Source: Microthrixaceae bacterium (GTDB lineage Bacteria > Actinomycetota > Acidimicrobiia > Acidimicrobiales > Microtrichaceae). From it: 64,000 bases of DNA. The stretch covers positions 23,280 to 87,279 of the forward strand of contig JAMLGJ010000014.1 of NCBI GenBank assembly GCA_023958095.1, given 5' to 3'. Position numbers and translations under genes: made by a program. The notes under the pieces were generated by a model. The model worked only from the letters and a program-made list of their open reading frames with translations, did no database searches and was not told the origin of the DNA. Position 1 is the stretch's first letter, and the number at the start of each line of letters is the position of its first letter. Of this stretch, positions 44,538 through 54,881 are shown one piece after another.

Positions 44538-45612
44538 CCTCGAAGCGCACCTCGTAGTGGGGTAGCCCGTTGATGAGTTCCTCGAGGTATGGCGGTAGGA
44601 ACGCCGAGTTGACGTCGGGTGTGTCGAACAGGATCGTGGCCGGGTTCAGAGCCGCTTCATAGAGTTCACCGATCAGTTCGACCAGCGAACGGGCGTTTCG
44701 GGCTCCGGTGCTCGTAGGGTCGGTCGCTATGGCTGGGTACCAGTGCAGTCGACCCGAATCGAACTGGTCACCGAAGCGCGCTTGGTAGAACTCGGTGTTT
44801 ATCCAATCCAAACTGTCGAGTTGGGGTGTGATGAGGCAGATCGATTCGACTTCACCATCCCGCTGGAACACGAGCTTCGTCATCTCCGGCTCGTGCAGCA
44901 TCATGTGGCGGAACTCCTCGGGCGTGACCCCTTGGGCGCAGGGGTGATCGCCCAGAACTTCATACGCGGCCGCATACAGATCGAACATCGAGTTCGCCTC
45001 CTGTTCGGTCAAGTCGAGCCGCAGGTATGACCCACTGCTTCGGCGAGCAGTGGCCGCATCCCTGCCGATCGCATGGGCTGCTTCGGAGAGTGATCGAGGG
45101 TTTTCACTGGCGTCGATGTAGGGGTTGTCCAGGGGGCCGGCCCAGTAGGTCTGTGTTCCTAGGAGCACCTGATCTGAGATGACCCCGTTGCCCAGCGCTC
45201 CCGTGAGCCGATCAAGAGCGGTACGGACGGACCACGTGCCGGTCGAGGGGCCATCCAGGACGAGGGTTCCGCCCCGGACCGCCAGGTCCTTCAAGGCAAT
45301 GAGGACATCAGAAGGGACATCGATGTCGGGCCAGAGTGTCAGGTGAAACAGGGTGCCGGAAGCGTGCGCCTCTGGATAGGTGCGTTGGAAGAAGTCGGCG
45401 TTCAACCAGTCGATCACGTCGACGCGCACCAGCTGTGGGACGGCGACTTCGATTCCATCGAGCTCGACGTCCCCACACACGGTCGCTTCATCCTCCACTG
45501 CGCGATCGAACTCGCGGCGTGCCAGTTCGCAACGCTGTGGATGGGTTTGCCTTAGCTCGCTGAAGAGCGACCGGTAGGCCTCGAACTGCTCATCTGTCGG
45601 TTCACGATTCAT
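44494..45612 (-). CDS. GNAT-like protein with internal duplication
   Basis: The 372-residue product appears to contain two related modules. The first has VPQLVRVDVIDWLNADFFQR and a following LFHLTLWPDIDVP. The second has TPQLDSLDWINTEFYQARFG and RLHWYPAIATDP, in the same order. The second module also has the helix and strand typical of a GNAT N-terminus (LYAAAYEVLGDHP, MTKLVFQRDGEVESICLI). Acyltransferase activity is inference only. Its base composition is visibly less GC-rich than both neighbours, suggesting separate acquisition. ATG at 45612 is used; ATG/GTG upstream add five residues. Confidence 0.5.
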   Translation of the reverse strand: MNREPTDEQFEAYRSLFSELRQTHPQRCELARREFDRAVEDEATVCGDVELDGIEVAVPQLVRVDVIDWLNADFFQRTYPEAHASGTLFHLTLWPDIDVPSDVLIALKDLAVRGGTLVLDGPSTGTWSVRTALDRLTGALGNGVISDQVLLGTQTYWAGPLDNPYIDASENPRSLSEAAHAIGRDAATARRSSGSYLRLDLTEQEANSMFDLYAAAYEVLGDHPCAQGVTPEEFRHMMLHEPEMTKLVFQRDGEVESICLITPQLDSLDWINTEFYQARFGDQFDSGRLHWYPAIATDPTSTGARNARSLVELIGELYEAALNPATILFDTPDVNSAFLPPYLEELINGLPHYEVRFEVIAEHEYHAVQLGA

Positions 45613-45713
45613 GGCTCGTCGGCGCACGAGCTGAGGCTATTCGGAGCAGAATCCTCAACACTGGCAATGGCGCGGCCGATTCATGCGGTGACGACGACGA
45701 CTAAGGACTTGTC

Positions 45714-48700
45714 TTGGCCGCAAGCAGCGAGCTCGCCGACAACTCGTGCGCGCAGCGCTCGACACATCTGAGCCGACACCTGGTCATCACGGGGCTCGTC
45801 CTCGCGTGCATGGCCGTTCTCCCGGTGGACATCGGAGGGATCCTGTTTGTCGTGTATGCGATCTACGCTTGCGCCGCCGGATGGCAAGCATCGCGTGGTA
45901 GGGGCCCAGACGTCCGCCACCTGGGTGGAACCGTTGCGCTGACCGGGGTCGTTTTCCTGGTTGGTGGAGTGGTACGCGCAGTCGAGGCGATCATCCGAGG
46001 GGTCGACTATCCGTTCCCGGCGTTCGCCGACCTCTTCTCCCTGGCCGCCTTCGGACTCTTCATCTACGCGATCTACTTCGTGGTGCGGCGTCGCAACCCG
46101 CACCTGTCGCTGGACCCGGTCATCGACGCGCTCGTGGGCGTCGTGGCTGTCGGGATCATCCAGTGGACCGTGATCATGCTGCCCTACATCAAGGACCCGA
46201 CCCACACGCAGGCCGAGGTGCTGGTGACGGTCGGATTCGGGTTCGTGTCTCTCGCGACGATCGGCATGGCGGTGCTGGCGCTCGTGGCAGGGTCGGTTCC
46301 CTCGACCAGCAACAGGCTGCTCGCAGCCGGTCTGGTCATGGCCTTCGCCTCAGACGTGATGGCGGTGACCGTCACCGGCGGTGCAGGACTGGATCGGGTG
46401 CTCGGCCTGGTCAACGCTTCCGTGGTGGCCCTCGGCTCGGCCGGCCTGTTGCACCCGAGCATCAAGCACCTCTTCGACCGGCCGAACGACATGATGATGA
46501 CAAAGCGCCTCTCCCGCAGGCGTGTCGTGGTGCTGTCGTTCGCGCTGATCACCCCGCCCGCGGTGCTGACCTACGAGGTGCTCTCGGGTGCACGCGGCGT
46601 GGAGTTGATGCTGCCGGCTCTCGGATCGCTCGTCCTGGCGCCGCTGGTGCTCGTCCGTCTCGGTCGCCTCGTGCGCGAGAACGAACGCCTCGCCTCGCAG
46701 CAGAGAGCCCTGCGCGAGCTCGGTGAGAGCCTCGTCGAGGCCTCCACCAACGGTGACATCGCCATGGTGCTGGAGGCGGGCGTGCGCTCGCTGTTCGGTG
46801 AGCTGCTGCTCGACACTCGCTTCGTCCATGCCGATGGCCGCGTGGACTCCGAACGCGCCTCTGCGTTGCGGCGCTTCGAGGAGCTGAGCGCCGAAGGGCC
46901 CGTGGGCACGGGCGACATCCGGGAACTCGGGTGCTCCGAGAACTCGGGGTTCACCTACGGCGGTGCGGTGGTGCTCGACGGTGAGCTCCGCGCAGTGCTG
47001 TGCTTCAGCATCGCCGGCGAGCTGACCCAGGACGAGCGCAACGCCATGGCGGCCCTGTGCAGGCAGGGCACGATCGCGATGCGGGCCGCGGAGCGCACCG
47101 AGGAGCTGGTCCGTGAACGCGCGGAGCGGCGCTTCGGAACGCTCATCGAGAACTCCTCCGACATCGTGGCCATCCTGGACGCCGGGAACCACCTGTTGTA
47201 CACGTCCCCGGTCGCCAGGCGCCTCCTGGGGGCGGCACCCCAGGTCGGCTTCGAGTTCCGCGTCGATGCCCTGGTGCATCCGCAGGACCGCTCGAAGGCC
47301 GAGAGCCTGTTGCAGGAGGCCCGTGACGAGGGATACGCCACGGCAGAGGTCAGGCTGGCACATACCAACGGCACCCATCTCTGGTTCGAGGTGCAGGCGA
47401 CGAACCTGCTGGACGACCCCGATGTCGGGGGCATCCTGATCAACGCCCGTGCGGTGGACGACCGCAAGGCCGCAGAGGAGCTGTTGTTGCTCTCCGAGGC
47501 CCGTTTCAAGTCGCTGGTGCAGAACAACACCGACCTTGTGATGGTCGTGGATCCCGATGACCGGATCACCTACGCGAGCCCGAGCGCCGTGGCCATGGTG
47601 GGTGAGCATCCCGACGCACTCTTCGGCCGTCCGCTGTCGTCGGTGTTCAATGCCGCCGACCTCGACTGGCCCGCGATCCTGCGGCAGTGGGCCTCCCAGG
47701 GCAGGACCAACGAGTTCGGGTTCGCCCGGGCGGGCTCGGGGGAGTGGCTCACCTTCGAGGCGATGGTCACCGACCTGCGCGGGGAGCCGTCGGTCGGAGG
47801 GTTCGTGTTCAACGCACGCGACGTCACAGAGCGCAATCGCATGCAGCAGAAGATCACCCACCAGTCGACCCACGACAGCCTCACGGGGATGCCCAACCGG
47901 GTGCTGCTGCTCGACGACCTGGAACGCATGCTCGGGCACAACTCCGGGAACAGCTCGGTCTCGGCGGTGTGCATCGACCTGGACAACTTCCGCGACATCA
48001 ACGAGAACCTCGGCCAAGAGGTCGGCGACGAAGTTCTCATCGCCGTGTCCCAGCGGATCGCATCCGCGCTCAGCTTCGGCGACCAGGCGGCACGAATCGG
48101 TGCGGACGAGTTCGCTGTCGTGGTCGAACGCGCCCACGGTGAGGACTCGGTGATGGAGATGACCGAGTCGATTCTCGCCCAGCTCGCCCTTCCCTTCGAG
48201 ATCGACGGCCGACAACTCACCCTCACCGCCTCCGCGGGCGTCGCAGTCGACCACGACCGTGGCGACGGGGCCGAGGTGCTGCTGAGCAATTCGATCACCG
48301 CCATGCACCAGGCCAAACAGGACGGTCGCGGCCGGGCGGTCCGCTTCGAGAGCGCGATGCGCACCGCATCGTCCAACCGGCTCGAGATCCGCGGCGACCT
48401 GGCGCGGGCGATCGGCACCGAGCAGATCGTGGTCAACTACCAGCCGGTGGTGAACCTCGAGAACCATGCGATCGTGGGGGCCGAGGCACTGGTGCGCTGG
48501 GACCACCCCGAGCGCGGCCGGCTGAGTCCCGGGCTGTTCGTGCCGATCGCCGAGGAGTACGGCTTGATCGACGCGTTGGACGCGCAGGTGCGGGCACAGG
48601 CATGCCGCGACCTGGCCGAGTGGCGCTCCGAGATGCCCGCCGCGGCGAGCCTCACGGTTTCGGTGAACCTCTCCGTCGGTGAACTGCAGGCCGACGACCT

Positions 48701-49160
48701 CGTCGAAACGGTGCTGCAGGACCTGGCGGTCAACGACCTGCCACCCGACGCGCTCGTGCTCGAGGTGACCGAGTCGCACCTGCTGGACGACAGCGACAAC
48801 GTGCGCACCAAGATGGAGCAGCTGCGTGCCCAGGGGATCCGCCTCGCGATCGACGACTTCGGCACCGGGTACTCCTCGCTCGGCTACATCGACCGGTTCG
48901 AGTTCGACGTGCTCAAGATCGACCGCTCGTTCGTGGCCGGGATCGGGACTGCGACGAACCAGCGGATCATCGCCGCGGTGCTCGACCTGGCCAAGCAGTT
49001 GAACGCCCGTGTGATCGCGGAGGGCATCGAGGAGTCCGCGCAGGAGGAGCAACTGCACGCCATGGGTTGTGGCCTCGGACAGGGCTACCTGTACTCGCGT
49101 CCGGTGGGGGCACAGCAGATGCGGCGGATGCTCCTGGGCACGTCCGCGATCGTCGCCTGA
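45714..49160 (+). CDS. Membrane PAS-PAS-GGDEF-EAL c-di-GMP phosphodiesterase
   Basis: The 1148-residue product has eight to ten N-terminal membrane helices (to about residue 300) and a GAF-like region. Two PAS domains (about 470-710) precede GGDEF and EAL domains. The GGDEF site reads GADEF near residue 798, with DNFRDINENLG upstream, so cyclase activity is doubtful. The EAL domain is intact: AEALVRW near 923, NLS, DDFGTGYSSLGY, LKIDRSF and AEGIEE. Net phosphodiesterase activity is likely (inference). TTG at 45714 has AAGGA seven bases upstream. A weak sigma-28-like site lies 40-60 bp upstream. Confidence 0.87.
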   Translation: MAASSELADNSCAQRSTHLSRHLVITGLVLACMAVLPVDIGGILFVVYAIYACAAGWQASRGRGPDVRHLGGTVALTGVVFLVGGVVRAVEAIIRGVDYPFPAFADLFSLAAFGLFIYAIYFVVRRRNPHLSLDPVIDALVGVVAVGIIQWTVIMLPYIKDPTHTQAEVLVTVGFGFVSLATIGMAVLALVAGSVPSTSNRLLAAGLVMAFASDVMAVTVTGGAGLDRVLGLVNASVVALGSAGLLHPSIKHLFDRPNDMMMTKRLSRRRVVVLSFALITPPAVLTYEVLSGARGVELMLPALGSLVLAPLVLVRLGRLVRENERLASQQRALRELGESLVEASTNGDIAMVLEAGVRSLFGELLLDTRFVHADGRVDSERASALRRFEELSAEGPVGTGDIRELGCSENSGFTYGGAVVLDGELRAVLCFSIAGELTQDERNAMAALCRQGTIAMRAAERTEELVRERAERRFGTLIENSSDIVAILDAGNHLLYTSPVARRLLGAAPQVGFEFRVDALVHPQDRSKAESLLQEARDEGYATAEVRLAHTNGTHLWFEVQATNLLDDPDVGGILINARAVDDRKAAEELLLLSEARFKSLVQNNTDLVMVVDPDDRITYASPSAVAMVGEHPDALFGRPLSSVFNAADLDWPAILRQWASQGRTNEFGFARAGSGEWLTFEAMVTDLRGEPSVGGFVFNARDVTERNRMQQKITHQSTHDSLTGMPNRVLLLDDLERMLGHNSGNSSVSAVCIDLDNFRDINENLGQEVGDEVLIAVSQRIASALSFGDQAARIGADEFAVVVERAHGEDSVMEMTESILAQLALPFEIDGRQLTLTASAGVAVDHDRGDGAEVLLSNSITAMHQAKQDGRGRAVRFESAMRTASSNRLEIRGDLARAIGTEQIVVNYQPVVNLENHAIVGAEALVRWDHPERGRLSPGLFVPIAEEYGLIDALDAQVRAQACRDLAEWRSEMPAAASLTVSVNLSVGELQADDLVETVLQDLAVNDLPPDALVLEVTESHLLDDSDNVRTKMEQLRAQGIRLAIDDFGTGYSSLGYIDRFEFDVLKIDRSFVAGIGTATNQRIIAAVLDLAKQLNARVIAEGIEESAQEEQLHAMGCGLGQGYLYSRPVGAQQMRRMLLGTSAIVA

Positions 49161-49266
49161 GCCATTCCTGCCAAGCCCCATGGGGTCGGACCCGGTGGGG
49201 GTGCGACGTTGGGGCATCGCGACGCGGCTCCGGTAGCCTCGCACCGACACGACAGCGGAGGGAACC

Positions 49267-51240
49267 GTGGCCGAGTTGGCCGATGCCAAGCCCGTCGGAG
49301 ACCTCGCCGGCGGATTCGAACCCGCCACGCGCGAGCAGTGGCTGGAACTAGTCGACAAGGTGCTCAGGGGCAAGCCCCTCGAGACGTTGCACTCCCGTAC
49401 CTCGGACGGGCTGGACGTGGCCCCGCTCTACACCAGCGGACCCGACGAGTCGACCACCGGAGCGCCCGGGGCGTCGCCCCACACGCGTTCGTTCACGCCG
49501 CAGCAGCGCCCCGACGGGCGTTGGGACATCCGGTCCGTGGTCGACGGGTCCACCACCGACGCCGGGGAGTCGGTCGCACTCGACGAACTCCAGCGGGGTG
49601 CCACGTCGCTGCTCGTGCGCGGTGCTGCGCTGGCCTCGCGTGAGACGCTGGGTGGTGCCCTCCAGGGGGTGCACCTGGACCTGGCTCCCGTCGTGCTCGA
49701 ACCGGCCAGCGCGTTCACGGCGACTGCCGAGTGGCTCATGGAGCTGTGGTCGGCCAACGGGGTGTCCGACGACGCGGCGAAGGGTGGCTTCGGAGCGGAC
49801 CCGCTCGGCCTCCTGGCACGCACCGGCAGCCTTCCCCAGGGAGTGGACCGGGCCATGGCCGATGCCGCCGGCCTCGCCTCGATGGCCGCGCACCGCATGC
49901 CCGGTGTGCGGTCGCTCACCGTCGACGCCACGGTCTACGCGGAGGCGGGGGCGAGCGACGCGCTGGAACTCGCCGCGATGCTCTGCACAGTGGTCGCCTA
50001 CCTGCGGGCGATGGCCGAGGCGGGCGTGGACGCCGACTCGGCGGCCGGGCAGATCGAGGTCGTACTCGGAACCGACACCGACTTCTTCACCACCGTGGCG
50101 AAGCTCCGGGCGGCGCGCACCACGCTCTCGGGAGTGCTGGAGGCCTCAGGGGCCCATCCGGGGTCGGCGCCACCATCGATCGTCGCAAGGACCCTCGATC
50201 GCTCGCTCAGCCGCGTCGATCCGTGGGTGAACCTGTTGCGTGTGACCGCAGGTGCCTTTGCCGCCGCGCTGGGGGGCGCCGACGCCGTGGTCACCTCGGC
50301 GTTCGACTCACAACTGGGCCAGCCTTCGGACCTGGGCAGGCGCATGGCCCGCAACACCCAACTCCTGTTGGCCGAGGAGTCCAACGTGGGCCGGGTCATC
50401 GACCCCGCAGGTGGCTCGTGGTACGTGGAGTCGCTCACGGACTCGATCGCCAGGAGGGCCTGGGAGCTCTTCGGTGAGTTGGAGTCAGCGGGTGGCATGG
50501 CTGCCGTGCTGGGTGATTCGAGCCTGGCGCGTCGCATCGAGGTCGTCCGGGACGAGAGGTTCTCGGCGGTGGCGGACCGTTCCGCTCCGCTGACCGGCGT
50601 CTCGGAGTTCCCGAACCTCGGTGAGGACCTTCCCGAGACCGCACCGCGGGGCGCAGCAAGCCCCCCGGAGGCGGCGGCCACCGATTCGGCCACCTCCTGC
50701 GAAGCCTTGCCGGGGGTCCGCTGGGCAGAACCGTTCGAACGCCTCCGGGAGGCTGCCGACCGCGTGCGCACCGAGTCCTCGGGTGCCGGTCCCCGGGTGT
50801 TCCTCGCAAACCTCGGCGACGTCGCCACCCACACCGCCCGCTCCAGCTGGGCGAGGAACTTCTTCGAAGCGGGGGGCATCGCCGGGGTCACCTCGGCCCG
50901 TGGCGCATCCAGCGGGTTCTCCTCACCCGAGGAGGTCGTGGAGGACTTCGGTGCCGACGGCGCATCGCTGGTGTGCCTGTGCTCCTCCGACGAGCACTAC
51001 GCGGAGGTTGCAGCCGACGTGGCCCGTGCGTTGGGTGCGGCGGGCGCGAGGCGCATCTACCTGGCGGGCCGACCGGGTGACCTGGCCGATGAGCTCAGAG
51101 CGGCCGGGGTCGACACGTTCGTGCACCGGGGCACCGACGTGCTCGAGGTGCTCACCGAGGCTCACCGGGTGATCGGTGTTCCGACCAGCGAGGCACATGC
51201 GACCAGCGAGGCACATGCGACCAGCGAGGCACAGCAGTGA
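49267..51240 (+). CDS. mutA: Methylmalonyl-CoA mutase small (beta) subunit
   Basis: MutA is the non-catalytic partner of MutB in converting methylmalonyl-CoA and succinyl-CoA. The 657-residue product has the mutase TIM-barrel pattern ([23 protein letters not shown] split over the conserved region, then [14 protein letters not shown]). Its cobalamin-binding-like domain lacks D-x-H-x-x-G, reading [11 protein letters not shown] instead, as expected for MutA. The C-terminus ends in three repeats of T-S-E-A-H/Q-A. GTG at 49267 follows GGAGGG. mutB starts 25 nt downstream. Confidence 0.92.
   Translation: MAELADAKPVGDLAGGFEPATREQWLELVDKVLRGKPLETLHSRTSDGLDVAPLYTSGPDESTTGAPGASPHTRSFTPQQRPDGRWDIRSVVDGSTTDAGESVALDELQRGATSLLVRGAALASRETLGGALQGVHLDLAPVVLEPASAFTATAEWLMELWSANGVSDDAAKGGFGADPLGLLARTGSLPQGVDRAMADAAGLASMAAHRMPGVRSLTVDATVYAEAGASDALELAAMLCTVVAYLRAMAEAGVDADSAAGQIEVVLGTDTDFFTTVAKLRAARTTLSGVLEASGAHPGSAPPSIVARTLDRSLSRVDPWVNLLRVTAGAFAAALGGADAVVTSAFDSQLGQPSDLGRRMARNTQLLLAEESNVGRVIDPAGGSWYVESLTDSIARRAWELFGELESAGGMAAVLGDSSLARRIEVVRDERFSAVADRSAPLTGVSEFPNLGEDLPETAPRGAASPPEAAATDSATSCEALPGVRWAEPFERLREAADRVRTESSGAGPRVFLANLGDVATHTARSSWARNFFEAGGIAGVTSARGASSGFSSPEEVVEDFGADGASLVCLCSSDEHYAEVAADVARALGAAGARRIYLAGRPGDLADELRAAGVDTFVHRGTDVLEVLTEAHRVIGVPTSEAHATSEAHATSEAQQ
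51183..51233 (+). repeat. Tandem 18-bp repeat at the 3' end of mutA
   Basis: GACCAGCGAGGCACATGC occurs at 51183-51200 and 51201-51218, followed by 15 bases of a third copy (51219-51233). It adds T-S-E-A-H-A units to the C-terminus of MutA just before the stop. Confidence 0.92.
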
Positions 51241-51265
51241 ACGACGCGACGGGGGGCGATCCGAG

Positions 51266-53413
51266 ATGACCGAACTGGACGTACCCGACTTCACCACGGT
51301 CGCATTCCCGGGGGGTTCCGCCGGCGATGCACCGCCGGTCCGCGGTGAGGGCCGGGAGCTGCCCGAGGGCATGGTCGAGAAGCCCGCCTACGGGTTGGCC
51401 GACCGCGGCGGGCTGGACTTCCTCGAGACCTATCCGGGCATCGCACCGTACCTGCGGGGGCCGTACCCGACGATGTACGTGAACCAGCCCTGGACGATCC
51501 GCCAGTACGCCGGGTTCTCCACGGCGGAGGACTCCAACGCGTTCTACCGGCGGAACCTGGCCGCCGGGCAGAAGGGACTGTCGGTCGCATTCGACCTGCC
51601 CACCCACCGCGGATACGACTCCGACAACCCGCGGGTAGCCGGTGACGTGGGCATGGCCGGTGTGGCGATCGATTCGATCTACGACACCCGTGTGCTCTTC
51701 GACGGCATCCCGCTCGACCGGATGTCGGTGTCGATGACGATGAACGGCGCGGTGCTTCCGGTGCTGGCCCTCTACGTGGTGGCGGCGGAGGAACAGGGGG
51801 TGAAGCCGGAGCAGCTGGCGGGGACCATCCAGAACGACATCCTCAAGGAGTTCATGGTCCGCAACACCTACATCTACCCGCCGGCACCCTCGATGCGGAT
51901 CATCGCGGACATCTTCGAGTACACCTCGCAGAACATGCCGCGGTTCAACTCGATCTCGATCTCCGGCTACCACATGCAGGAGGCCGGAGCGACTGCGGAC
52001 ATCGAGCTCGCCTACACGCTCGCGGACGGACTCGAGTACGTGCAGGCCGGCCTCGACGCGGGCATGGACGTGGACGCCTTCGCGCCACGGTTGTCGTTCT
52101 TCTGGGCCATCGGCATGAACTTCTTCACCGAGGTGGCCAAGATGCGTGCTGCACGCATGCTGTGGGCGAAGCTCATGTCGGAGCGCTTCTCACCGAAGAA
52201 CCCGAAGTCGTTGAGCCTCCGCACCCACAGCCAGACCTCCGGTTGGTCGCTCACCGCGCAGGACGTGTTCAACAACGTGATGCGCACCTGCATCGAGGCG
52301 ATGGCCGCCACCCAGGGCCACACCCAGAGCCTGCACACCAACGCTCTCGACGAGGCCCTCGCGCTGCCCACCGACTTCTCGGCCCGCATCGCACGCAACA
52401 CCCAGTTGTTCCTCCAGCAGGAGTCGGGCACCACCCGGGTGATCGACCCGTGGGGTGGCAGCTACCACGTGGAGCGGCTGACCGCGGAGATCGCCGAGAA
52501 GGCCCTCGGCCTGATCGCCGAGGTGGACGAGCTCGGGGGCATGGCCAAGGCCATCGAATCGGGAACCCCGAAGCTGCGCATCGAGGAGGCCGCGGCGCGC
52601 ACCCAGGCCCGGATCGACTCGGGCCGCCAACCCGTGATCGGTGTCAACACCCACCGCCTCGAGGGCAACGAGGACATCGACGTGTTGAAGGTCGACAACT
52701 CGGCGGTTCGCGCCGGCCAGCTGGAGAAGCTCGCGAGGCTGCGCGAGGAGCGCGACCCCGAAGCGGTCGAGCGGACCCTCGAGGCACTCACGAACGCGGC
52801 CGACGGTCGGGGTGGGAACCTGTTGGAGCTGGCGATCGACGCGGCCCGCAACAAGGCGACCGTCGGCGAGATCTCCGATGCGCTCGAGAAGGTCTACGGC
52901 CGCCACCGTGCGGACATCCGCTCCATCGCCGGGGTGTACCGCTCCGAGTTGGGCGATACTGCGGGTGTGGTCGACGAGGTGCGGGCGATGGTCGAGCAGT
53001 TCGAGGCATCCGAGGGGCGTCGCCCGCGGATCCTGCTCGCGAAGATGGGCCAGGACGGCCACGACCGGGGCCAGAAGGTCGTCGCCACGGGGCTCGCGGA
53101 CCTCGGCTGGGACGTCGACATCGGACCGCTGTTCCAGACCCCCGAGGAGGCGGCACGCCAGGCCGTTGAGGCCGACGTCCACGTCGTGGCGGCCTCATCG
53201 CTGGCCGCAGGGCACCTAACGCTGGTTCCGGAGCTGAAGGCCGCCCTCGAGGAGCTCGGGAGACCCGACATCATGATCGTCGTGGGAGGCGTGATCCCGC
53301 CCCAGGACCATCAGGCCCTCCGCGACGCGGGAGCCACCGCGATCTTCCCCCCGGGCACCGTGATCGCGGAGTCCGCCAAGGAACTACTCGAGGCGCTCGC
53401 CGGGCGGGACTGA
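51266..53413 (+). CDS. mutB: Methylmalonyl-CoA mutase large (alpha) subunit
   Basis: MutB is the adenosylcobalamin-dependent catalytic subunit acting in propionate and odd-chain/branched-chain catabolism. The 715-residue product has the substrate segment [18 protein letters not shown] with the active-site Tyr, the conserved [14 protein letters not shown], and the B12-binding motif DGHDRGQKV with S-L-A-A-G-H and GG-V-I-P-P downstream. ATG at 51266 gives the family length; upstream codons in frame lie inside the mutA repeats. meaB lies 3.6 kb away beyond a copper-assembly cluster. Confidence 0.96.
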   Translation: MTELDVPDFTTVAFPGGSAGDAPPVRGEGRELPEGMVEKPAYGLADRGGLDFLETYPGIAPYLRGPYPTMYVNQPWTIRQYAGFSTAEDSNAFYRRNLAAGQKGLSVAFDLPTHRGYDSDNPRVAGDVGMAGVAIDSIYDTRVLFDGIPLDRMSVSMTMNGAVLPVLALYVVAAEEQGVKPEQLAGTIQNDILKEFMVRNTYIYPPAPSMRIIADIFEYTSQNMPRFNSISISGYHMQEAGATADIELAYTLADGLEYVQAGLDAGMDVDAFAPRLSFFWAIGMNFFTEVAKMRAARMLWAKLMSERFSPKNPKSLSLRTHSQTSGWSLTAQDVFNNVMRTCIEAMAATQGHTQSLHTNALDEALALPTDFSARIARNTQLFLQQESGTTRVIDPWGGSYHVERLTAEIAEKALGLIAEVDELGGMAKAIESGTPKLRIEEAAARTQARIDSGRQPVIGVNTHRLEGNEDIDVLKVDNSAVRAGQLEKLARLREERDPEAVERTLEALTNAADGRGGNLLELAIDAARNKATVGEISDALEKVYGRHRADIRSIAGVYRSELGDTAGVVDEVRAMVEQFEASEGRRPRILLAKMGQDGHDRGQKVVATGLADLGWDVDIGPLFQTPEEAARQAVEADVHVVAASSLAAGHLTLVPELKAALEELGRPDIMIVVGGVIPPQDHQALRDAGATAIFPPGTVIAESAKELLEALAGRD

Positions 53414-54373
53414 ACCCCCGCCGGCAGGGGTGTTCCCTCCGGCTGGCAACGACCCCGACGCTGGCAACGACCCCGAGCCCACCGAGGCCGGCTCGCGGGT
53501 CTCGGGTCGCGGTGCCGAGGCGGTTCCCCGGCGGACCTTGGAACCGCGTCCGACGGTCATGACGTCGCCGCTCCGGGCGTTGTCACGGTTGTACCAGCGG
53601 AACCAGATGACACCCATCGCGGTCCACACCACCGGGATGGAGGCCAGCTTCATGATCACACCTGCGAGCTGCTGGTCGTGCAACGGGGTGAGTCCCACCC
53701 GAGGGGCGAGTTCGTAGGTGGAGTACAGCGGGCTCGGCGCGAAGGTGATGAACCCGCCGGGGATCATCGGCACCAGGCCCGCGGCGATGAACAGGTAGAC
53801 GATGCGCCCCGGTGGGGACTCCATGCCCGCTTCCCGGATCGGATTGATGACCGGCGCCCACAGCACGAAGCCCGACAGCAGCCAGATCATGTCCATCGCG
53901 AACGACCCGACCTGGGTGGAGCGCAGGGTGTCGACCGCGATCGGGGAGTGCGTGGCGATGAGCAGGGCGTTGGTGACCAGCACCGCCACGAGCGGCTTCG
54001 AGAGGGTGAACCACGCACCCCTCAGGTGCAGCTTCGTGAGGACCGACTCCGCCATCCAACGCGGTGTGCCGAGCATCAGCAGCGGTGCCGCGGCGAAGGT
54101 GTACAGCATGTACTGGGCCATGTGCACCGAGGCCAGGTAGCCACCGCCGAGGGTTCCCACGGGCCAGTCGGAGGCCACCCAGAGCAGGGCCACTCCGGCG
54201 CCGAAACGCCACATGCGCGAGCGGTCGGTCGCGAGCGGTGCGTTGTCCTGCCGGTGCGAGTGCCACATGCGGGCGTAGATGCCGATGATGGCCGCCATCA
54301 GCAGCCACACCCCCAGGTAGGGGCGCGGGGTCCAGTCCCATTCCTGTTCGACCGCGGAGCACCACCAGCGCAT
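53384..54373 (-). CDS. Cytochrome c oxidase assembly protein, CtaG (Caa3_CtaG) family
   Basis: This polytopic protein with about seven helices has the CtaG-caa3 family features: [26 protein letters not shown] and the P-L-Y-S-T-Y-x-L-A-P-R end. It probably aids copper insertion into the terminal oxidase at the membrane. The C-terminal 55 residues are a Pro/Gly/Ser tail. ATG at 54373 overlaps a 12-codon mini-ORF stop (TGATG); ATG/GTG at 54382 would add three residues. The 3' end overlaps mutB by 30 nt, tail to tail. It follows PCuAC and SCO genes. Confidence 0.85.
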   Translation of the reverse strand: MRWWCSAVEQEWDWTPRPYLGVWLLMAAIIGIYARMWHSHRQDNAPLATDRSRMWRFGAGVALLWVASDWPVGTLGGGYLASVHMAQYMLYTFAAAPLLMLGTPRWMAESVLTKLHLRGAWFTLSKPLVAVLVTNALLIATHSPIAVDTLRSTQVGSFAMDMIWLLSGFVLWAPVINPIREAGMESPPGRIVYLFIAAGLVPMIPGGFITFAPSPLYSTYELAPRVGLTPLHDQQLAGVIMKLASIPVVWTAMGVIWFRWYNRDNARSGDVMTVGRGSKVRRGTASAPRPETREPASVGSGSLPASGSLPAGGNTPAGGGSVPPGERLE

Positions 54374-54407
54374 CAGGACCACCCGCCCCGGGAAGCGCCG
54401 TAGCCGC

Positions 54408-54881
54408 TCATGGTTGGCTCTCCACCCGTTCGGCCAGATCCGCGAGTTCGTGCACGGGGACCTCCACCGTTCGTTGCGGTGCCCGGTCGAATCGGATGGT
54501 CACCCGGATCGACCCACCGGCTTCGAGTGGCTCCTCGAGTCCTTCCAGCATGATGTGGGCACCTCCGGGGTCGAGATCGGTCGAGGAATCGGCGGGCAGC
54601 TCGATGCGATCCGTGGGGACCATCATGAGGATCCCGCCACGGTCCTCCACGACGTGCAGGGACGCCTCCGTTGCGCACTCGCAGCTGGCGCCGAGGATCG
54701 CGTCGTCGGCGCTGTGGTTCTCGACGGTCATGTACAACGCCGCGGACCCGGTCGGCACCGCGCCGACCGCCGGGTCGCGAACCGAGACCGCTGCGCTGCC
54801 GGCACCCCCGGAGCACCCCGCCAGCACCGTGAGCACCAGCGCCGAGGCCACCGCGGAAACCCTCGGGGGGATGGCTCTCAT
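54408..54881 (-). CDS. PCuAC-type periplasmic copper chaperone lipoprotein
   Basis: The 157-residue lipoprotein has a signal ending VLAGC. The PCuAC (DUF461) domain shows ALYMTVENHSADDAI, a Cys pair in ASCECATEASLHVVED and the metal motif H-x-M in GGAHIMLEGLEEPL. The first canonical His-Met reads H-V here. It should carry Cu(I) to cytochrome oxidase with SCO. ATG at 54881 overlaps the SCO stop as ATGA. Confidence 0.85.
   Translation of the reverse strand: MRAIPPRVSAVASALVLTVLAGCSGGAGSAAVSVRDPAVGAVPTGSAALYMTVENHSADDAILGASCECATEASLHVVEDRGGILMMVPTDRIELPADSSTDLDPGGAHIMLEGLEEPLEAGGSIRVTIRFDRAPQRTVEVPVHELADLAERVESQP

Noticed and set aside
46350..49373. 1007-codon minus-strand frame opposite the EAL protein
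   Set aside because: His/Arg/Gly/Val-rich antisense shadow of a gene with clear domains.
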